A DNA stretch of 64,000 bases from the NCBI RefSeq assembly GCF_000425425.1, contig NZ_AUDK01000015.1, forward strand, positions 1-64,000, given 5' to 3'. This DNA is from Flavobacterium daejeonense DSM 17708. GTDB lineage: Bacteria; Bacteroidota; Bacteroidia; Flavobacteriales; Flavobacteriaceae. Below the pieces are notes generated by a model that saw only the letters and a list, made by a program, of their open reading frames with translations, searched no databases and had not been told where the DNA came from. The position numbers were made by a program, and so were the translations under genes. How positions within the stretch are numbered: the first letter of the stretch is position 1; every line of letters starts with the position of its first letter. Positions 7,394 through 16,114 of this stretch are shown here, one piece after another.

Positions 7394-9492
7394 AATTCTC
7401 AAACATAAAAATTAACAATTTTAGACAATATTACAATGCTGTAAATATTGATTTAACAACTGATACCGACCAAAATATCGTTGTTATAGGTGGTAGAAAT
7501 GGTTATGGTAAAACAAATTTCTTGTTATCAATAGTTTGGTGTCTTTATGGTGAAAAAATTTCACAAATTGATGATAACTTTAAAAAGGAAATCCAAAAAG
7601 AAAAAAACTATTCATCTTTTATGCAACAGTCTATAAATTGGACAGCAAAAAGAGAAAATAAAGATACATTTTCGGTTAGTATTAAAGTTTCAGAAATAGA
7701 ATTACCAGAATTGAGTAAACTAAATTCAAACTCTGATAGTGTTATTATAACTAGAACATTTAATGTTACTAGTATGAATGAAACACTTTCTATTTCAGAT
7801 ACTAATTCGAATATGGAAATATTTGATGATGAAGCTGATAAAATTAATTTCATCAATGATTATATAATTCCAATAGATGCTGCAAAATTTGTGTTTTTTG
7901 ATGCAGAAAAAATCTCTGAAATAGCAAATTTATCTATTAAGGAAGAAGGTAGTTTTATAAATGATGCATTAGGAAAAATATTAGGTCTTGATACATACGA
8001 CACTCTAATTGAAGATATAGAGTTTTACATTAATACCTTAAAAAAAGAAGGAGCAACTAAAAATTTACAAGAACAAATAGTAGATAAAGAAAAAGCAATT
8101 GAACTCTCTGAAATTGATATTGAAAAACTTGAAGAGGAAAATGCCGAAAAACTTAAAGAGATTGATGATTTAAAGAAAACCATAAGACAATATGATAATC
8201 TTATATCGCAACACAGTAAACAAGGCAATTCAACATTTGATAGAGATTCAATTTTATCAGAAATAGAAAAGTTAAAAGCAAAGGAATCTGAACTATCTGA
8301 AAGATTTAATGAATTAAGCGAGATAATTCCGTTAGCAATTTTAACAGGTAAACTTGAAGAGGTAAGTGAACATCTTGAAATTCAAGAGAAAAACACAATA
8401 TCCCAAAATTCCTCAAAAGAAAATTCTGAAAAAATAGAGAATTTTATTGAACTACTTTTTAATAAACCACCTGAACCTGAAAATTCTACTATGTCATTCA
8501 AGGATAAGCTTTTTTATTACGATAAGGCCAAAAATTTAGGTTCAGAATTGTTTGCCTCTAATGGAGATTATCAGGATTTAGAATTTGAACACGATTTAAA
8601 CAATTCTGAAAAAAGCTTAATCTATGATGCAATTAATCTTGTAAGTTCTCAATCAAAAGACTTATTCGAAACAACAATTGAAGAATTCAACAAGACAAGA
8701 ATCAAACTTGCAGAATTAAACAAAACGTTGAGCAAAGTTGATGCTGATATGGAAGATGAATTGATTTTAGACTATTCATCAAAAAAAGAAACAGCAGATT
8801 ACAACATCACAGAAAATAATAGAAAAATTGGAGAGAATAATCAGCAAATAAACAAACTTAAAGGTGACATAATACGACTAAACCAACAGTTATCTGTTTT
8901 AGTTAAAAAAGTTGATGTTAATGCCCAAAACAAAATTAAGATTAAAGAAAGTCAAAAGTACATTGACGTCTTAAATTCATTCCTTGAAGAACAGAAAAAC
9001 AAACATAAAGACAGTCTTGAAAAAACAATTTTAAGCGAGTTAAAAATTTTAATGCACAAACTTGGAAGCGAAGAAAATAGTAGCAAGTTTATTGAAGATG
9101 TAAAAGTTACCATTTTAGCATCTGGCCAAGGAATGAAAATAACTCTTTTGGATCAAGACGATAATGAAATTAGAAAGGAGAGCTTATCTTCTGGTGAAAA
9201 ACAAATTTATATTTCGTGCTTAATAAAAGCAATCTTAAACGAATCGATACAAAGTTTACCAATATTTATAGATACACCTCTTGGAAGACTTGATGAAGAA
9301 CATAGAGATAATATCACTAAAAAATATTATCCTGCTCTTTCTGAACAAGTTGTATTATTCTCTACAAATAGCGAGATTACGCCTAAAAGGCATAAAGACA
9401 TTTCAGCAAATATTTCTAAATCCTATTTATTATTTAATGATGGGGCAAACACAAATTTAAAAACAGGTTATTTCCAAGGTTATGAGAATTAA
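7390..9492 (+). CDS. DndD/Rad50-like SMC ATPase (island gene 3)
   Basis: A 700-residue ATPase of the SMC/Rad50/DndD class. The Walker A motif is GRNGYGKT at 35-42. The block FVFFDAEKI around 167-175 corresponds to the FFDGE.I block of DndD proteins. Long charged coiled-coil regions run from about 215 to 310 and 470 to 560. The ABC signature LSSGEKQ is at 599-605 and Walker B plus D-loop IFIDTPLGRLD at 625-635. In Dnd systems DndD is an ATPase thought to act on DNA structure or nicking during phosphorothioation. Here no DndC, DndA or DndB is present, so sulfur insertion is unlikely. No CXXC zinc hook was seen. It overlaps the downstream gene by 11 bases. Confidence 0.8.
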   Translation: MKFSNIKINNFRQYYNAVNIDLTTDTDQNIVVIGGRNGYGKTNFLLSIVWCLYGEKISQIDDNFKKEIQKEKNYSSFMQQSINWTAKRENKDTFSVSIKVSEIELPELSKLNSNSDSVIITRTFNVTSMNETLSISDTNSNMEIFDDEADKINFINDYIIPIDAAKFVFFDAEKISEIANLSIKEEGSFINDALGKILGLDTYDTLIEDIEFYINTLKKEGATKNLQEQIVDKEKAIELSEIDIEKLEEENAEKLKEIDDLKKTIRQYDNLISQHSKQGNSTFDRDSILSEIEKLKAKESELSERFNELSEIIPLAILTGKLEEVSEHLEIQEKNTISQNSSKENSEKIENFIELLFNKPPEPENSTMSFKDKLFYYDKAKNLGSELFASNGDYQDLEFEHDLNNSEKSLIYDAINLVSSQSKDLFETTIEEFNKTRIKLAELNKTLSKVDADMEDELILDYSSKKETADYNITENNRKIGENNQQINKLKGDIIRLNQQLSVLVKKVDVNAQNKIKIKESQKYIDVLNSFLEEQKNKHKDSLEKTILSELKILMHKLGSEENSSKFIEDVKVTILASGQGMKITLLDQDDNEIRKESLSSGEKQIYISCLIKAILNESIQSLPIFIDTPLGRLDEEHRDNITKKYYPALSEQVVLFSTNSEITPKRHKDISANISKSYLLFNDGANTNLKTGYFQGYEN

Positions 9493-11059
9493 AATAAGCA
9501 AAGAAAATGACGAATTATTATATAAGCTAAAAACCTTATACAATTTTAAAAATGACGGTATAGTCCCTCGTATTGCATTTTCCAATAGTTTGCTATCAGG
9601 GAAAATATTTGACATTGAAAATGATATTATTCCAAGCTCTGATGGTAAAGAATTTAGAGATGATAAAGCAATTTTTGGAACTGTTATAGGGAATGGTTCA
9701 AATACAATAATTTTTAAATCTATTCTTGACCAACATTATGGCAGAAATACATTTGAAGATGAATTTATAAAACTATTTAAGCTTCATCTAAATCACGGAT
9801 TAGAAATTTGGAATAGTAAAATTGAAAAAGCCAACATATCTAAAGGTGACCACATTGATATTCTTTTAAAAGTTGTTAAAAGCGGACTGGATTTAAGGAA
9901 AAACGTTGTTAAAACAAACATTTCCTCAAAAAACATTGATGTCAAAGAGTTTGAAGACCTTTTAACTTTTGAATTAGGCCAAACAGTAGAAGGTGAAAAT
10001 GTTGTTATAAGAATTAATGATTTAAGAGAGTTTGACAATAGAAATATAGCAATTGCTGGAATGGCTGGTTCTGGTAAAACGCAATTAATGAAAGATATTT
10101 TATATCAAATTTCTAAAAACACTAATAATGAACTGAAGTTTATCTTCTTTGATTACAAAGGAGAAGGAAACCCAGAACAATTGAAGCCTTTTCTAGATGC
10201 TACTAAATGTGAGTTTGTTGATATTGTAAATGATGGTGGTATTGAGTTTAACCCATTTTTATCTATAAATCTTGACGAAAGACAAAGACCTTTTAGCATA
10301 AGAGCTTTTGTTGATACGATATCTACTTTCGTTCCTAGAATGGGTGTGAGTCAAGAGAATATATTAATTACTCTAATTAATGATTTATTAGACAGTAAAA
10401 ATGGTAGTTATCCCACTATTTTAGAATTATTTGAGGAATTAGAAAACTACTATGAGGAAAACAATATTAGGCAAGATACTTTATATTCAATTATACGTGA
10501 TTTGTCTACAAACATCTTTAACTGTGACCCGAATAATCTAAACATTTTAGATAAAAGTTTATATCTCAATCTTCCACCAGCTTTGTCTGACACTTTAAGA
10601 CAGTTGGTTGTATTCTTATTATTGAGATATTTCAACTCTTATTTTAGTTCTACGAATGATTGTGAGCCAAAAGACCATATTTTTCCATTACGTTATGTAA
10701 TTGTAATTGATGAAGCACATATATACTTAAAAAATAAAAATGCTAGAAAGGCACTTGAAGAACTTTTGAGATTATTAAGGTCAAAAGGTGTTATTATCGT
10801 TATGCTTTCACAAGGAGTTGAAGACTACAAAACAAAAGACTTTGATTTTGCTTCACAAGTAAAACTTCCTATTTGTTTGAATGTTCAAAATAAGGATTAT
10901 AAATCCATTAGTAATTTTGTTGGTACACCAAGCAGTAAGTACAAATTGGAAACTGAAATCAAAAAATTAGAATCAGGAAAAGGACTTATAAATATTGGCG
11001 AACCAAAAATGATTGAATTAAGACAATGGTGGAAAACGAAAAAAGAAGAGAATATTTAG
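9482..11059 (+). CDS. DndE-HerA fusion: DndE-like N-terminus with HerA/FtsK-type ATPase (island gene 4)
   Basis: A 525-residue protein. Residues 1-110 resemble DndE, a small DNA-binding subunit of phosphorothioation systems: an ISKENDELLYKLK helix, IVPRIAFSNSLLSG, then FGTVIG and LHLNHGLEIW. Residues about 165-520 form a HerA/FtsK-type translocase ATPase, with Walker A GMAGSGKT at 193-200, FIFFDYKGEG at 220-229, Walker B YVIVIDEAH at 405-413 and a VIIVMLSQG strand near 437-445. HerA proteins form hexameric rings around DNA. The fusion suggests a ring that carries DndE domains. It is the last gene of the island operon, followed by a palindrome and the right direct repeat. The DndE assignment is by pattern and should be checked by profile search. 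Confidence 0.75.
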   Translation: MRIKISKENDELLYKLKTLYNFKNDGIVPRIAFSNSLLSGKIFDIENDIIPSSDGKEFRDDKAIFGTVIGNGSNTIIFKSILDQHYGRNTFEDEFIKLFKLHLNHGLEIWNSKIEKANISKGDHIDILLKVVKSGLDLRKNVVKTNISSKNIDVKEFEDLLTFELGQTVEGENVVIRINDLREFDNRNIAIAGMAGSGKTQLMKDILYQISKNTNNELKFIFFDYKGEGNPEQLKPFLDATKCEFVDIVNDGGIEFNPFLSINLDERQRPFSIRAFVDTISTFVPRMGVSQENILITLINDLLDSKNGSYPTILELFEELENYYEENNIRQDTLYSIIRDLSTNIFNCDPNNLNILDKSLYLNLPPALSDTLRQLVVFLLLRYFNSYFSSTNDCEPKDHIFPLRYVIVIDEAHIYLKNKNARKALEELLRLLRSKGVIIVMLSQGVEDYKTKDFDFASQVKLPICLNVQNKDYKSISNFVGTPSSKYKLETEIKKLESGKGLINIGEPKMIELRQWWKTKKEENI

Positions 11060-11071
11060 AGAAGCAAGTAT

Positions 11072-11099
11072 CGCAATCTCGAAAGCTTTCGGGATTGCG
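11072..11099. repeat. 28-nt palindrome after the island operon
   Basis: The sequence from CGCAATC through CGAAAGCTTTCG to GATTGCG is a near-perfect palindrome. It lies 13 bases after the last island gene. It has no T-run, so it is more like the REP-type palindromes elsewhere in the window than a simple terminator, although it could stabilise the 3' end of the transcript. Confidence 0.65.
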
Positions 11100-11122
11100 G
11101 AACGAAAGTTGAGCTAAAAACT

Positions 11123-11226
11123 AAAAAACATTACCCCAGCCAACCATCTCTGTCCAGACTTCGATATTGAATGGCTTCGGCAATATGAGCAGCAGCAACT
11201 TCCGGGGAAGTTTCTAAGTCGGCGAT
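11123..11226. repeat. Right copy of 104-bp direct repeat (comM 3' end)
   Basis: Identical to 4576-4679. This copy belongs to the intact comM gene. The island, 4680-11122, lies between the two copies, so recombination between them would excise the island and restore a tilS-comM junction. Confidence 0.92.
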
Positions 11227-12666
11227 GGTTCGGGCAACTTTCAAAATTCGGTCGTAGGCTCTGGCGGAAAGATTCAGTCGTTCCATCGCATTTTTTAATA
11301 AGGTTTTGGAATCTTCGTTTAAGGCGCAAAATTCGCGGATGTGTTTCGTATTCATTTGCGCATTGTAATGAATATTATCCATTTTTTCAAATCGTACCGA
11401 TTGAATTTCGCGGGCAGCAGTCACTCTTTTTCGAATGGTCACGCTGTTTTCGGCTTTTTGATTATCGGATAATTTTTCAAATGGGACAGGTGTAACTTCG
11501 ATATGAATATCGATTCGGTCTAATAATGGCCCTGAAATTTTGCTCAGATAACGTTGCATTTCGTAAGGCGAAGCGGTTTGCGCGGCATTGGGATCATTGA
11601 AAAATCCACTCGGACTGGGATTCATACTCGCAACCAGCATAAAAGAGGAAGGGTAAGTCACCGTGAATTTGGCGCGTGAAATAGTAACTTCTCTGTCTTC
11701 AAGAGGTTGACGCATGACTTCCAACACATCACGTTTGAATTCAGGTAGTTCGTCTAAAAATAAAACCCCATTGTGAGCCATCGAAATCTCACCCGGTTGC
11801 GGATAACTGCCGCCGCCCACCAAAGCCACATTAGAAATGGTGTGATGCGGACTTCGAAAAGGACGCTGATTCATCAAGCCAACTTCTTTTAGTTTTCCGG
11901 CAACGCTATGGATTTTAGTAGTTTCCAGAGCTTCGTGTAAGGTCATAGGAGGGAGAATGCTTGGTAAACGTTTGGCTAGCATGGTTTTTCCGGCTCCCGG
12001 AGGACCAATGAGAATAATGTTGTGACCGCCTGCTGCGGCAATTTCCATACATCTTTTAATGCTTTCCTGACCTTTGACATCCGAAAAATCAAATTCGGGA
12101 AAGTCTAATTCTTTGTAAAATTCGGCTCTGGTATCGATTTTTGTAGGTTCCAAATTGCCTTTTCCTTCAAAAAAATCAATGACTTCCTGTACGTTTTCTA
12201 CTCCGTAAACGTCCAAATCTTTAACTATTGCTGCTTCTTTGACATTATGTTTAGGGAGAAAAAAGCCTTTGAAACCTTCTGCTTTGGCTTTGATAGCAAT
12301 AGGTAAAGCCCCTTTTATGGGTTGTAAGCTGCCGTCAAGCGATAATTCGCCCATGATAATGTATTTGTCGATTTTGTCTCCTTTTATTTGGCCGGAAGCA
12401 ACCAAAATGCCTAAAGCAAGTGTCAGGTCGTAAGCAGAACCTTCTTTGCGTAAATCGGCAGGAGCCATATTGATAGTGATTTTTTTGCCGGGCAGCATAT
12501 AACCATTGTTTTTTAAAGCAGCCGCAATGCGAAAACTACTTTCTTTAATAGCATTGTCAGGCAAACCAACTAAATGGTATCCGACACCTTTATCAACATT
12601 AACTTCTACGGTGATGGTAGTGGCTTCTACTCCAAAAACGGCACTTCCAAATACTTTTATTAGCAT
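11131..12666 (-). CDS. comM: YifB/ComM family Mg-chelatase-like AAA+ ATPase
   Basis: A 511-residue AAA+ protein of the ComM/YifB family. ComM is a hexameric branch-migration helicase that helps integrate incoming single strands during natural transformation. The N-terminal Lon-S5-like ChlI domain (about 20-145) is followed by Walker A GPPGAGKT at 221-228 and Walker B VLFLDELPEF at 301-310. RSPHHTISN and the Mg-chelatase C-terminal domain are also present. The gene is full length, with its 3' end supplied by the right direct repeat. A possible -7 element (CAAAAGTA on the plus strand, 12713-12720) lies about 50 bases upstream of the start. comM is a known island insertion site in other bacteria. 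Confidence 0.9.
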   Translation of the reverse strand: MLIKVFGSAVFGVEATTITVEVNVDKGVGYHLVGLPDNAIKESSFRIAAALKNNGYMLPGKKITINMAPADLRKEGSAYDLTLALGILVASGQIKGDKIDKYIIMGELSLDGSLQPIKGALPIAIKAKAEGFKGFFLPKHNVKEAAIVKDLDVYGVENVQEVIDFFEGKGNLEPTKIDTRAEFYKELDFPEFDFSDVKGQESIKRCMEIAAAGGHNIILIGPPGAGKTMLAKRLPSILPPMTLHEALETTKIHSVAGKLKEVGLMNQRPFRSPHHTISNVALVGGGSYPQPGEISMAHNGVLFLDELPEFKRDVLEVMRQPLEDREVTISRAKFTVTYPSSFMLVASMNPSPSGFFNDPNAAQTASPYEMQRYLSKISGPLLDRIDIHIEVTPVPFEKLSDNQKAENSVTIRKRVTAAREIQSVRFEKMDNIHYNAQMNTKHIREFCALNEDSKTLLKNAMERLNLSARAYDRILKVARTIADLETSPEVAAAHIAEAIQYRSLDRDGWLG

Positions 12667-13068
12667 ATAAAATGATTCTGAATAGTGATTAAAAATAAGA
12701 ATTTTTTTATTACAAAAGTATTTTTTGATAAGGTATTTTTGAGGTTATAAGAAAGCATAAGTTTTAAGTTTTATGTTTGGAAAAGCTGTTCAAATCCGAT
12801 AAAAAGTAAGCTTAAAGATTAAGGTGTGTAAATAGTAATGCTAAAAAAACATCTGTTTTTGGCTGTTTTTTTATATATTTGCGAATATTTATTTGTTTTT
12901 TCAGGGTTTAATAGTGGAAAATAAGTCATTTTTTCATTTCCCTTTTTCTGATTTCAAATTCTTGAAATCGTTGTTACAAAATAATTCTTTTTTGCAGTTA
13001 GCTGCATCTTTAGCCTCTTGGAAGAATTCCTTATCGGGCTTTAAAATAATCGTAATAATTAAAAGAAA
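12667..13068. other. Divergent intergenic region comM / symporter operon
   Basis: This 402-base region holds a TAnnTTTG match, TATATTTG at 12874-12881, that could serve the symporter operon. It lies about 190 bases upstream of the operon start, and no well-spaced -33 TTTG is seen. An open frame at 12893-13114 has no recognisable features and overlaps the symporter start. Nothing else stands out. Confidence 0.4.
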
Positions 13069-14538
13069 ATGCACATCATTGATTATGCAATTTTTTTTGT
13101 CTATATGCTGCTAATGCTCGGCGTAGGACTCTATTTTTTTAAAAAAAATGAAACAGCAGAAGATTTTTATGTAAGCGGTCGAAGTATGAATGCCTGGCAC
13201 ATTGGTTTGTCGGTGGTTGCTACTGATGTTGGAGGCGGATTTTCTATTGGTTTGGGAGGTTTGGGTTTTACGATGGGATTATCAGGTTCATGGATGCTGT
13301 TTACCGGAGTTTTAGGAGCCTGGTTAAGTGCTGTTTTTTTGATTCCAACCATTAGTCGATTGGGACATAAACATAAATTTTTCACATTTCCTCAGGTTTT
13401 TAGTCACTTTTATAATGGAAAAGTAGCTTTTCTAGCCGGTATTATTTCAGCCATTGGTTATATAGGATTTACCAGTTCTCAGGTTTTGGCCGGTGCCAAA
13501 TTAGCTTCGGCAACCATTAAAGGTTTGGATATTCAAACGGCTTTGATAGTTATGGGAATAATTGCGGTGGCTTATACCTCAATTGGGGGATTAAAAGCGG
13601 TAATTTATACCGATACGATTCAGTGGTTGGTCTTGATTTCCGGTTTGGTTTTTATAGGAATTCCGGTAGCTTATCATGCAGTAGGTGGATATGAAGTTAT
13701 AAAAAACTCTTTGTCTGCTGAATATTTATCACTCACCAATGTTTCTGTTTATCAAATCATCAATTGGTCGGTAACGATAATTCCCATTTGGTTTGTAGGA
13801 ATGACATTGTACCAACGAATTTACGCCAGTAAAGGGGAAAAAGAAGCTAAGAAAGCCTGGTTGATTGCAGGTGTTTTTGAATGGCCAATAATGGCTTTTA
13901 TGGGAGTTATTTTAGGAATGCTGGCTAAAGTTGCGGCCAATCAGGGAATGTTTGCCGGAATTACGGATGCGGCTTCAATGGATAGTGAAATGGGATTACC
14001 GGTTTTATTGGCTACTATTTTACCTGTCGGATTAATGGGATTGATGTTGTCCTCTTATTTTTCGGCCATACTTTCCACAGCGGATAGTTGTTTAATGGCG
14101 GCTTCAGGAAATATAGTTACTGATATTATAAGCAAATTTGCTAAAAACAAATTGACTCATAAAAGAGAATTACAGCTCTCACAAATTGTAACGTTATTGG
14201 TGGGAATATTTGCCATTTTTTTGGCTTCGCAAATGCAAAATGTACTGGAGCTTATGCTGTATTCCTATGCGTTCATGGTTTCAGGATTGTTTGTACCTGT
14301 TTTGGGAGCTTTGTTTTGGAAAAAAAGTCATTCTATTGCGGCTTTTTGGAGTATGCTGTTGGGAGGAGGAATTACCATTTTGCTGATTCTTACCCAAAAT
14401 AAGTTGCCATTTGGCATACAGCTTTCAGAAAATTTAGATGCTAATATTTATGGAATAAGTCTTTCGCTTATTTTGTTTATTACAATTTCAATGTATCATC
14501 ATAAAAAACAATTAAAAAATGAATTTCAAGTTAATTAA
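13069..14538 (+). CDS. Sodium:solute symporter family protein (SSS)
   Basis: A 489-residue inner-membrane protein with about 13 hydrophobic helices. It belongs to the sodium:solute symporter family. The start IIDYAIFFVYMLLMLGVGLYF with ETAEDFYVSGRSMNAW and the glycine-rich VATDVGGGFSIGLGG are typical of that fold, as are GGLKAVIYTDTIQW and SAILSTADSCLMAASG. The family imports sugars, amino acids, vitamins or organic acids with sodium. The operon encodes an amidohydrolase and two amino-acid racemases, so an amino acid or N-acyl amino acid is a reasonable guess for the substrate. The next gene overlaps its 3' end by 20 bases. Confidence 0.85.
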   Translation: MHIIDYAIFFVYMLLMLGVGLYFFKKNETAEDFYVSGRSMNAWHIGLSVVATDVGGGFSIGLGGLGFTMGLSGSWMLFTGVLGAWLSAVFLIPTISRLGHKHKFFTFPQVFSHFYNGKVAFLAGIISAIGYIGFTSSQVLAGAKLASATIKGLDIQTALIVMGIIAVAYTSIGGLKAVIYTDTIQWLVLISGLVFIGIPVAYHAVGGYEVIKNSLSAEYLSLTNVSVYQIINWSVTIIPIWFVGMTLYQRIYASKGEKEAKKAWLIAGVFEWPIMAFMGVILGMLAKVAANQGMFAGITDAASMDSEMGLPVLLATILPVGLMGLMLSSYFSAILSTADSCLMAASGNIVTDIISKFAKNKLTHKRELQLSQIVTLLVGIFAIFLASQMQNVLELMLYSYAFMVSGLFVPVLGALFWKKSHSIAAFWSMLLGGGITILLILTQNKLPFGIQLSENLDANIYGISLSLILFITISMYHHKKQLKNEFQVN

Positions 14539-14953
14539 TACAACAACTGGAGAAGATAAAATCTATTCTAATCAGATAATTGCCGAATTTTTATATACAC
14601 ATTTGGAGCAATACGGCGATAAGATTGAAGATATATTAAAATGTATTGCTTATGTAATGAATCCCCAAAAAGGCGGAAATATCATCGTAGGAATTGATAA
14701 TGATGCCATTGTAGGGGTTGTGATTTTGAATAATACCGGGATGAAAGGTTTTATTCCTGAAAATATATTGGTTTACATCGCGGTTGATAACAATCAACGA
14801 GGGAAAGGCTATGGAAAAAGTTTGATGGAAAAAGCAATTTCAATAGCGGATGGCAATATAGCCCTGCATGTAGAACCTGAAAATCCAGCGAGAAAATTAT
14901 ACGAAAAACTAGGTTTTACTAATAAATATTTAGAAATGCGTCTGATAAAATAG
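14519..14953 (+). CDS. GNAT family N-acetyltransferase
   Basis: A 144-residue acyl-CoA-dependent acetyltransferase. The acetyl-CoA loop is visible as VDNNQRGKGYGKSLMEKAI (about 89-107), followed by the usual C-terminal NPARKLYEKLGF. It overlaps the symporter gene by 20 bases and is followed at once by the M20 hydrolase. In this context it may acetylate an amino acid or peptide that the hydrolase later frees, or the reverse, but the sequence alone does not reveal the substrate. Confidence 0.8.
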   Translation: MNFKLINTTTGEDKIYSNQIIAEFLYTHLEQYGDKIEDILKCIAYVMNPQKGGNIIVGIDNDAIVGVVILNNTGMKGFIPENILVYIAVDNNQRGKGYGKSLMEKAISIADGNIALHVEPENPARKLYEKLGFTNKYLEMRLIK

Positions 14954-14959
14954 TTGCAA

Positions 14960-16114
14960 ATGGAATATTTTAAAAAACAGCTCAATTCGTTGATTCGCTT
15001 TCGCAAAGAGTTGCATCAATTTCCGGAAGTTTCGGGTAAAGAAGTGCAAACAGCGCAAAAAATTTGTGCTTTTTTGGAACAATTTCCACCTGACGAATTA
15101 ATTAAAAATTTAGGTGGAAACGGAGTTGCGGCTGTTTATAAATCCGGAAAATCCGGTAAAAAAGTATTGTTCAGAGCTGAACTGGATGCTTTGTCAATTG
15201 AAGAAATTAATGATTTTGAACATCGGTCACATTATAAATCGGTTTCGCATAAATGTGGTCATGACGGACACATGGCAGTTTTATGTGGTTTGGCAATCGA
15301 ATTGCATTACAAAAGACCCGAAACAGGAGACGTAATATTTTTGTTCCAGCCTGCTGAAGAAGACGGTACGGGAGCACAAAAAGTGATTCAGGAGTCTGCT
15401 TTTTTAACCTTACAACCAGATTATGTTTTTGCCTTGCATAATTTACCGTCTTTTCCGTTGCGTCAGATAGTGGTTAAAAATAATAGTTTTAGCTGTGCGG
15501 TTCAAAGTATTATTATAAAATTGAAAGGCAAAACTTCGCACGCAGCCGAACCCGAAAAAGGTATTAATCCGGCATTGTCAATTACCCAAATAATTAATGA
15601 TTTTCATCAGTTAATACAATCGGATATACGTCAAAAAGACTATTGCCTGATTACACCTATTTATATTCAAATGGGAAAAAAAGCTTATGGTGTGTCGGCC
15701 GGAGCTGGTGAAATTCATTTTACTGTTAGAACAACTACAGATACTCAAATGCAAATAAAGGAGCATTTATTAGAAAGTATTACCCGAAAAATAGCCAGTG
15801 AACATCAACTTTCAATAGAAACTAAATGGATTCAGGTTTTTCATGCTACTGAAAATAATTCAGAAGCAGCAGATGAAATTCGGAAAGCCGCTCAGAAATT
15901 AACATTGGATTTAAATGAAATTGAAAGTCCTTTTAGTTGGGGAGAGGACTTTGGCTTATTTACCCAAAATTACAAGGGAGCTTTATTCGGAATTGGAGCG
16001 GGTTTAAATATTCCGGCGCTTCACAATCCGGATTATGATTTTCCGGATGAAATTCTGCCAACAGCAATCCGTCTTTTTTATCAAATTAGTAAACAAATTA
16101 CAGATGCAAACTAA
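14960..16114 (+). CDS. M20 family amidohydrolase (N-acyl-amino-acid hydrolase type)
   Basis: A zinc-dependent hydrolase of the M20D/HipO-AmaA type that releases amino acids from N-acyl derivatives. Metal-binding blocks are RAELDAL, SHKCGHDGHMA and QPAEEDGTGAQ, followed by the dimerisation domain with GKTSHAAEPEKGINPA. I chose ATG 14960, six bases after an in-frame TTG at 14954, giving 384 residues. The downstream racemase start overlaps this gene by 11 bases. Together with the racemases it suggests deacylation followed by stereo-inversion of the released amino acid. Confidence 0.85.
   Translation: MEYFKKQLNSLIRFRKELHQFPEVSGKEVQTAQKICAFLEQFPPDELIKNLGGNGVAAVYKSGKSGKKVLFRAELDALSIEEINDFEHRSHYKSVSHKCGHDGHMAVLCGLAIELHYKRPETGDVIFLFQPAEEDGTGAQKVIQESAFLTLQPDYVFALHNLPSFPLRQIVVKNNSFSCAVQSIIIKLKGKTSHAAEPEKGINPALSITQIINDFHQLIQSDIRQKDYCLITPIYIQMGKKAYGVSAGAGEIHFTVRTTTDTQMQIKEHLLESITRKIASEHQLSIETKWIQVFHATENNSEAADEIRKAAQKLTLDLNEIESPFSWGEDFGLFTQNYKGALFGIGAGLNIPALHNPDYDFPDEILPTAIRLFYQISKQITDAN

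Noticed and set aside
7390..11059. A canonical Dnd phosphorothioation system
   Set aside because: No DndA/IscS, DndB or DndC gene is in the island, and DndE is fused to a HerA-type ATPase.
4576..11226. The 104-bp direct repeats as a transposon target-site duplication
   Set aside because: Target duplications are normally below about 15 bases. A 104-base identity that ends inside comM is better explained by site-specific or homologous recombination.
11131..12666. comM disrupted by the island
   Set aside because: The right repeat supplies the native 3' end. The gene is full length with all motifs; only the left stub is broken.
12893..13114. A 73-residue ORF ahead of the symporter
   Set aside because: It overlaps the symporter start in another frame, is Phe/Ser-rich and shows no domain pattern; it looks like open A/T-rich spacer.
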